A stretch of DNA of 64,000 bases from Neglectibacter sp. X58 (lineage in GTDB: Bacteria > Bacillota > Clostridia > Oscillospirales > Acutalibacteraceae): the NCBI RefSeq assembly GCF_009936035.1, contig NZ_QWEO01000010.1, forward strand, positions 1-64,000, read 5' to 3'. Below, piece after piece: positions 58,852-64,000 of the stretch; within the stretch, counting starts at the first letter, position 1; each line of letters begins with the position of its first letter. The notes beneath the pieces are model-generated. The model ran no database searches. It worked only from the letters and a program-made list of their open reading frames with translations, and was not told the DNA's origin. Both the position numbers and the translations under genes were made by a program.

Positions 58852-58932
58852 AGAGGCAAAACGCTTCTGCCTCCGGCGGCATAAGAACTTTTTTCAGGAA
58901 AAAGGTTCTTATGCATCTCCAAAAACCTTGGA
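58852..58932 (-). repeat. Leader hairpin repeat (family B), copy 2
   Basis: Minus strand GGTTTTTGGAGATGCA, stem TAAGAAC/GTTCTTA, then GCCGCCGGAGGCA. It matches copy 1 closely and precedes rbfA. Confidence 0.6.
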
Positions 58933-58982
58933 GAACGGTCATTTATTTCATTCCTGCATTTATTCTTTACAGCAGGGCGGGA

Positions 58983-60296
<1,314 letters not shown>

Positions 60297-60336
60297 TTTG
60301 TTTTCATCCTTTCAAGAGGAGCCAAAAGCCCGCCCC

Positions 60337-60756
60337 TTATTCCGCCCCGTCTACCAGGGCAAAGGAAAATTCCGCGCTTACGCACACCTTGCCGTTTACG
60401 CGGCCCACGCCCTTGGCAAAGTAAAAGCTGCCCCGCTGCCGGGTAAGCTCGCATTCTGTTTCCAGGGTGTCCCCAGGCTTCACCTGCCCCCGGAACTTCA
60501 CATTGTTCAGGCTTGTAAACAGGGGCGTTTTTCCCTGCGCGCTTCCAATAAGCAGCACGCAGGCCGACTGGGCCATCATCTCGCACTGGATAACCCCCGG
60601 CACCACCGGGTTCCCGGGAAAATGCCCCTGCAGAAAGTATTCGTCCCCTTTAATATGGCATTTGCCATGGGCCTTGCCGTCTATCAGCTCCACCTCGTCC
60701 ACCAGCAGCATCGGCTCCCGGTGGGGCAGCAGCTTTTTGATTTCTTCCTTGTTCAT
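60337..60756 (-). CDS. fabZ: 3-hydroxyacyl-ACP dehydratase FabZ
   Basis: This 139-aa hot-dog protein has LLPHREPMLLVDEV, the catalytic GHFPGNPVVPGVIQCEMMAQ (His and Glu) and NNVKFRGQVKPGD. AGGAGGTACTGGT sets ATG 60756. Confidence 0.95.
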   Translation of the reverse strand: MNKEEIKKLLPHREPMLLVDEVELIDGKAHGKCHIKGDEYFLQGHFPGNPVVPGVIQCEMMAQSACVLLIGSAQGKTPLFTSLNNVKFRGQVKPGDTLETECELTRQRGSFYFAKGVGRVNGKVCVSAEFSFALVDGAE

Positions 60757-60812
60757 ACCAGTACCTCCTAAGACCTTGGGAACTGTCTCGTCTGCCGACT
60801 CGGTCGGCTCAT

Positions 60813-60855
60813 GGTCCGCCCCCAATCCCCTGCAAGCCCTTTAAAAAGGGCTTGC
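60813..60855 (-). repeat. Double-hairpin leader repeat (family A), copy 5
   Basis: Minus strand GCAAGCCCTTT/AAAGGGCTTGC, then CAGGGGATTGGGGGC; the second stem is degenerate. It precedes fabZ. Confidence 0.5.
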
Positions 60856-60881
60856 GCCTAAACTATTCCAAAACAGAAGTA

Positions 60882-61316
60882 TTATATTATTCTAAATAGT
60901 GGTTGCCCGTATTCCACCACCTGGCCGTTGCTCACGCAGATTTCCGCCACCCTGCCGGAAACCTCCGCCGGGATCTCGTTCATCAGCTTCATGGCTTCGA
61001 TAATGCATAAAGTGTCGCCTTTTTCCACCTGATCCCCTACAGCCACAAAGGGCTGGCTCTCCGGGGAAGCCGCCGCGTAAAACACCCCCACTGTGGGAGA
61101 CGCCACCAGGGTGCCTTCCTTCTGGGCAGGGGCCTGCTCCGGGGCCGGGGCCTCCACAGGGGCCGGCACAAAGGGGGAACCCTCTGCCTGGGGGAAGGCC
61201 GCGGCCTCCTGCCGGCGCTCCAGCTTCAGGGAAACCTCGCCTTCTTTAAACGCAAGGCTGGTCAGGCCGTTTTCTTTCATCAGCCTTGCCAGGGCTTCAA
61301 TCTCTTTTATTTCCAT
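60882..61316 (-). CDS. accB: Biotin carboxyl carrier protein
   Basis: This 144-aa protein has an Ala/Pro linker (residues 50-70) and the biotinyl domain with [17 protein letters not shown], where the Lys in EAMKLM carries biotin. Part of the acetyl-CoA carboxylase complex with AccC. Confidence 0.95.
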   Translation of the reverse strand: MEIKEIEALARLMKENGLTSLAFKEGEVSLKLERRQEAAAFPQAEGSPFVPAPVEAPAPEQAPAQKEGTLVASPTVGVFYAAASPESQPFVAVGDQVEKGDTLCIIEAMKLMNEIPAEVSGRVAEICVSNGQVVEYGQPLFRII

Positions 61317-61381
61317 ACCTGCATCCTTTCTGGTTCAGGGACTGCCCGCGGTTTTCGGGACAGTCCCCGGTTTGGAAGTTT

Positions 61382-62617
61382 TTATAAAGCTTTTTTAAAG
61401 GCCAGATAGGCGTTGTGCCCGCCAAAGCCCAGGGAAGCCGACAGGGCCAGCTCTATCTCCGCCTGCCGGGCTGTGTTCGGCACATAGTCCAAATCGCAGT
61501 TGGGGTCAGGCTCTTCATATCCGATGGTGGGGGGCACAACGCCCTCCTCCAGGGCCTTCACGCAGGCAATGGCCTCCACAGCCCCTGCGGCGCCCAGCAT
61601 ATGCCCTGTCATGGACTTGGTGGAACTGACCATGCATTTGCGGGCCGCTTCTTCCCCCAGCCCCTTTTTAATGGCCAGGGTTTCGCAGGAGTCGTTCAAG
61701 GGGGTGCTGGTGCCGTGGGCATTTACGTATATCTTCGCGGGATCCCCGCAGCCCCCTGCCTCGTCATAGGCCATTTTCAAGGCCCGGGCGCCGCCGGCAG
61801 CCTCCGGATCCGGCGCGGTGATATGGTGCGCGTCGCAGGTGACCCCGTAGCCGCAAAGCTCCCCGAAAATTTTTGCGCCCCGGGCCTTGGCGTGCTCATA
61901 TTCCTCCAGCATCAAAGCGCCCGCGCCCTCGCCCATAACAAAGCCGTTGCGCCTGGCGTCAAAGGGCACGCAGGCCTTTTCCGGATCCTCTGTAGTGGAA
62001 AGGGCCTTCATGCTGGCAAACCCCGCCACCCCCAGGGGGATAATAGCCGCTTCCGCGCCGCCTGTCAGCACCGCGTCCAGATAGCCATGCTTAATGGCCC
62101 GGTAGGCCTCGCCAATAGCGTTGTTGCCTGTGGCGCAGGCTGTCACAGCCGGGATGGCAGCGCCCTGGAATTTGTATTTAATGGCGATAAGGCCGCTTGC
62201 CATGTTGATAATCAGCGCGGGGATGAAGAAGGGGGACACCCGCCGGGGGCCTTTTTCCATCAGCGCCTGCTGCTGCGCGGCAAAGGTTTCAATGCCCCCA
62301 ATGCCAGAGCCGAAATAGGTGCCGATGCGCTCCGGCTCCAAAGTGCCCACAATGCCGCTTTCCTCCACGGCCTGCCCGGCCGCTGCCATGGCATACTGGC
62401 AGAAAAGGTCAAACTTGCGCGCGTCTCCCTTGTCCATGTACCGCAAAGGATCGAAATCCTTTACCTCTGCGCAAACCTTTACCTTGTATTCTGCCGCGTC
62501 GAATTTCGTAATCGGCCCTATGCCGCATTTCCCGGCCTTTAAAGCCTCCCAGAAGCTGGGCACGTCGTTGCCTATGGGTGTTACGGCGCCCATGCCTGTT
62601 ATCACAACTCTACGCAA
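61382..62617 (-). CDS. fabF: 3-oxoacyl-ACP synthase II
   Basis: This 411-aa condensing enzyme has catalytic Cys in VTACATGNNAIGEA, His in VNAHGTSTPLND and His in KSMTGHMLGAAGAVEA. A TTG start at 62617 follows AAAGGAGACGTTTACACA. It elongates acyl-ACP. Confidence 0.95.
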   Translation of the reverse strand: MRRVVITGMGAVTPIGNDVPSFWEALKAGKCGIGPITKFDAAEYKVKVCAEVKDFDPLRYMDKGDARKFDLFCQYAMAAAGQAVEESGIVGTLEPERIGTYFGSGIGGIETFAAQQQALMEKGPRRVSPFFIPALIINMASGLIAIKYKFQGAAIPAVTACATGNNAIGEAYRAIKHGYLDAVLTGGAEAAIIPLGVAGFASMKALSTTEDPEKACVPFDARRNGFVMGEGAGALMLEEYEHAKARGAKIFGELCGYGVTCDAHHITAPDPEAAGGARALKMAYDEAGGCGDPAKIYVNAHGTSTPLNDSCETLAIKKGLGEEAARKCMVSSTKSMTGHMLGAAGAVEAIACVKALEEGVVPPTIGYEEPDPNCDLDYVPNTARQAEIELALSASLGFGGHNAYLAFKKAL

Positions 62618-62639
62618 TGTGTAAACGTCTCCTTTCCCT

Positions 62640-62710
62640 GTTCCGCCTCCGGCGGCTGAAGGAACCTGCCTTTGCCAGGCCCCTTGAAGAATCTTCAAAA
62701 CCTTGCGGCG
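62640..62710 (-). repeat. Leader hairpin repeat (family B), copy 3, diverged
   Basis: Minus strand AAGGTTTTGAAGATTCTTCAAGG... then GCCGCCGGAGGC. It precedes fabF in the sense orientation. Confidence 0.4.
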
Positions 62711-62758
62711 CACAAAGGTCGTGCGTTTCCAGGGCTTCCCGCCCTGTATCCGGGATTC

Positions 62759-63496
62759 TTACGTTGCCAGGCCCCCGTCCACCCGTATGGTTTCGCCTGT
62801 GATATAGTCGGAATCCGGGGAAGCCAGGAACAGGGCCGCGTTTGCCACGTCCTCCGGCTTGCCCATTTTCCTCATAGGCACCTGCTGCAAAAGGGGGTTG
62901 TCCTCCTTGATGTCCTTTGTCATGTCTGTCTCAATGAAACCGGGGGCAATGCAGTTGCAGCAGATGCCCCGGCCTCCCAGTTCCTTGGCAACAGACTTGC
63001 TCATGCCGATAAGCCCGGCCTTGGAGGCGGCATAGTTTACCTGCCCGGCATTGCCCACCAGCCCCGCAATGGAGCTGATATTGATGATCTTTCCATAGCG
63101 CTGGCGCATAAAGCCCCGGCAGCAGGCCCTTGTCATATGGAAAGCGCCCTTCAGGTTGATGTCCAGCACCATGTCGTAATCCTTCTCGTCCATCTTCACC
63201 AGCAGGCCGTCCCGGGTAACCCCGGCGTTATTCACCAGGATGTGAATTTTCCCCAGATCCTCTGTCACCGCCTTAACGGTATCGTTCACAGCCTCTTCCT
63301 CCCGCACGTCGCAGAAATAGGCCCTGGCCCTGCGGCCCATGGCTTCTATTTCCCTGCAGACGGCAAGGGCAGGCTCTTCCGGGCCTACATAAATCACAGC
63401 GATATCCGCTCCGTTTTCAGCAAGCTTCAGGGCAATGGCCTTTCCCAGGCCCTGGGAAGCCCCTGTCACAAGGGCAATCTTGTTTTCCAGCTTCAT
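62759..63496 (-). CDS. fabG: 3-oxoacyl-ACP reductase
   Basis: This 245-aa SDR has the NADPH motif VTGASQGLGKAIAL, NNAGVTRDGLL and the Ser-Tyr-Lys set (ISSIAGLVGN, VNYAASKAGLIGM). It reduces 3-oxoacyl-ACP. Confidence 0.96.
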   Translation of the reverse strand: MKLENKIALVTGASQGLGKAIALKLAENGADIAVIYVGPEEPALAVCREIEAMGRRARAYFCDVREEEAVNDTVKAVTEDLGKIHILVNNAGVTRDGLLVKMDEKDYDMVLDINLKGAFHMTRACCRGFMRQRYGKIINISSIAGLVGNAGQVNYAASKAGLIGMSKSVAKELGGRGICCNCIAPGFIETDMTKDIKEDNPLLQQVPMRKMGKPEDVANAALFLASPDSDYITGETIRVDGGLAT

Positions 63497-63540
63497 GTGT
63501 GTTTCCTCCTTTGGTTTGGCGTGGACGCGAGTTCTTTGCC

Positions 63541-63588
63541 AGCTTTCTCCGAAAGAAAGCTGCGGGAGTGTGAGGGCAGCGCCCTCAC
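63541..63588 (+). repeat. Double-hairpin repeat (family A), copy 6, antisense
   Basis: AGCTTTC/GAAAGCT, linker GCGGGAGTG, GTGAGGGC/GCCCTCAC. Stems differ fully from the other copies but pair, and the linker is kept. It lies between fabD and fabG opposite to the genes. Confidence 0.55.
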
Positions 63589-63625
63589 GGCCTTAAGTGT
63601 GGCAGGCGAGAGAAGTCCCGCGGCC

Positions 63626-64000
63626 TTAAGCGCGGGAAGCCTCCAAAGCGGCCTGAAGCGTCTCGGCGTCCTGCACCTGGTATGTCTTTGCGGTTTTTAC
63701 GGTTTTCTTAACCAGCCCGCAGAGGGTCTTGCCGGGGCCGCACTCAAAGAAGGTGTCCACACCCTCTGCCGCCAGGGCTTCTATTGTCTCCTGCCAGCGC
63801 ACCGGGCTTTTCACCTGCCGCACCAGCAAAGCGCCCATATCCCCTTCGTAGGGCTGGGCGGTGGCGTTTGCGTAAATGGGAAGAGAGGGCTTCCCCAGGG
63901 GAATTTCCCCCAAGGCTTCCAGAAGCTTCCCGGCGGCGCTTTCCATCAGCGGCGAGTGGAACCCCCCGCTTACAGCCAGGGGCGCGGCCCGGCCTCCGGC
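63626..64000 (-). CDS. fabD: Malonyl-CoA-ACP transacylase, 5' part outside the window
   Basis: The C-terminal 124 residues are present: AVSGGFHSPLMESAAGKLL (catalytic His in FHSPLM), VDTFFECGPGKTLCGLVKK. The frame stays open to the window edge. It belongs upstream of fabG in the fab operon. Confidence 0.92.
   Translation of the reverse strand, partial: AGGRAAPLAVSGGFHSPLMESAAGKLLEALGEIPLGKPSLPIYANATAQPYEGDMGALLVRQVKSPVRWQETIEALAAEGVDTFFECGPGKTLCGLVKKTVKTAKTYQVQDAETLQAALEASRA

Overview
The window looks like chromosome of a spore-forming anaerobic Clostridia, most likely a gut Oscillospiraceae/Ruminococcaceae-type bacterium. The basis is SpoIVB and SpoVT, a ferredoxin-dependent 2-oxoacid oxidoreductase operon, Gram-positive style operons (rimP-nusA-ylxR-ylxQ-infB; fabD-fabG-fabF-accB-fabZ-accC), strong AGGAGG ribosome binding sites and a GC-rich backbone broken by AT-richer accessory DNA. 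The placement is inference; no rRNA or tRNA is present.

Layout. 1-10.3 kb is a patchwork of decayed mobile DNA: two sigma-70-like genes with near-identical upstream architecture (hairpin, short ORF whose Shine-Dalgarno lies in a hairpin loop, second hairpin); a broken lantibiotic-immunity cassette (NisI/SpaI lipoprotein, MutG-type permease, truncated MutE-type permease, response regulator, histidine kinase with an in-frame stop just before its H-box); an alpha/beta hydrolase behind a TetR tail; a truncated XRE repressor; a ParB-like protein with AT-hooks; and an IS200-type transposase remnant. 10.6-13.3 kb is a sugar catabolism cluster. 13.3-13.9 kb is a scar: an inverted partial copy of sequence found at 24 kb, fused to an acetyltransferase fragment.

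14.2-18.1 kb is a four-gene, AT-richer, tightly coupled operon with no function I recognise: TIR-domain protein, large helical protein, SPFH-like protein, and a membrane protein with a copper-amine-oxidase-N-like exterior domain. It is the best candidate for an undescribed system, probably a TIR-based defence or stress module. spoIVB follows at 18.4 kb.

20.1-24.2 kb is a 2-oxoacid:ferredoxin oxidoreductase operon interrupted between two subunits by a 160-bp MITE and a candidate type I toxin-antitoxin locus (27-aa hydrophobic peptide with two facing consensus promoters). 24.4-34.5 kb holds mixed housekeeping genes (RidA, carboxylesterase, orphan regulator, SdpI-like, split ThrE exporter, TrxB/TrxA, HAD phosphatase, a flavoprotein with its DUF1667 partner). 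34.7-40.1 kb is the transcription/translation operon, with a GNAT gene inside. spoVT, a MarR-MATE pair, typA and an unusual exonuclease-PgeF fusion follow. 47.1-50.6 kb is a PflX-like radical SAM gene, a GH123/DUF4091-type gene, folB and folK. 50.8-57.4 kb holds a two-component system, a YitT-like protein, prmC, DUF1385 and an orphan kinase. 57.5-64 kb is nrnA-rbfA followed by the fatty acid operon, which runs off the right edge.

The backbone is rich in small structured repeats: three MITE-like families with TA or TNA target duplications, two families of double-hairpin leaders placed mostly just upstream of genes, and palindrome-bearing tandem repeats directly after infB and nusA whose stems change sequence while keeping pairing.
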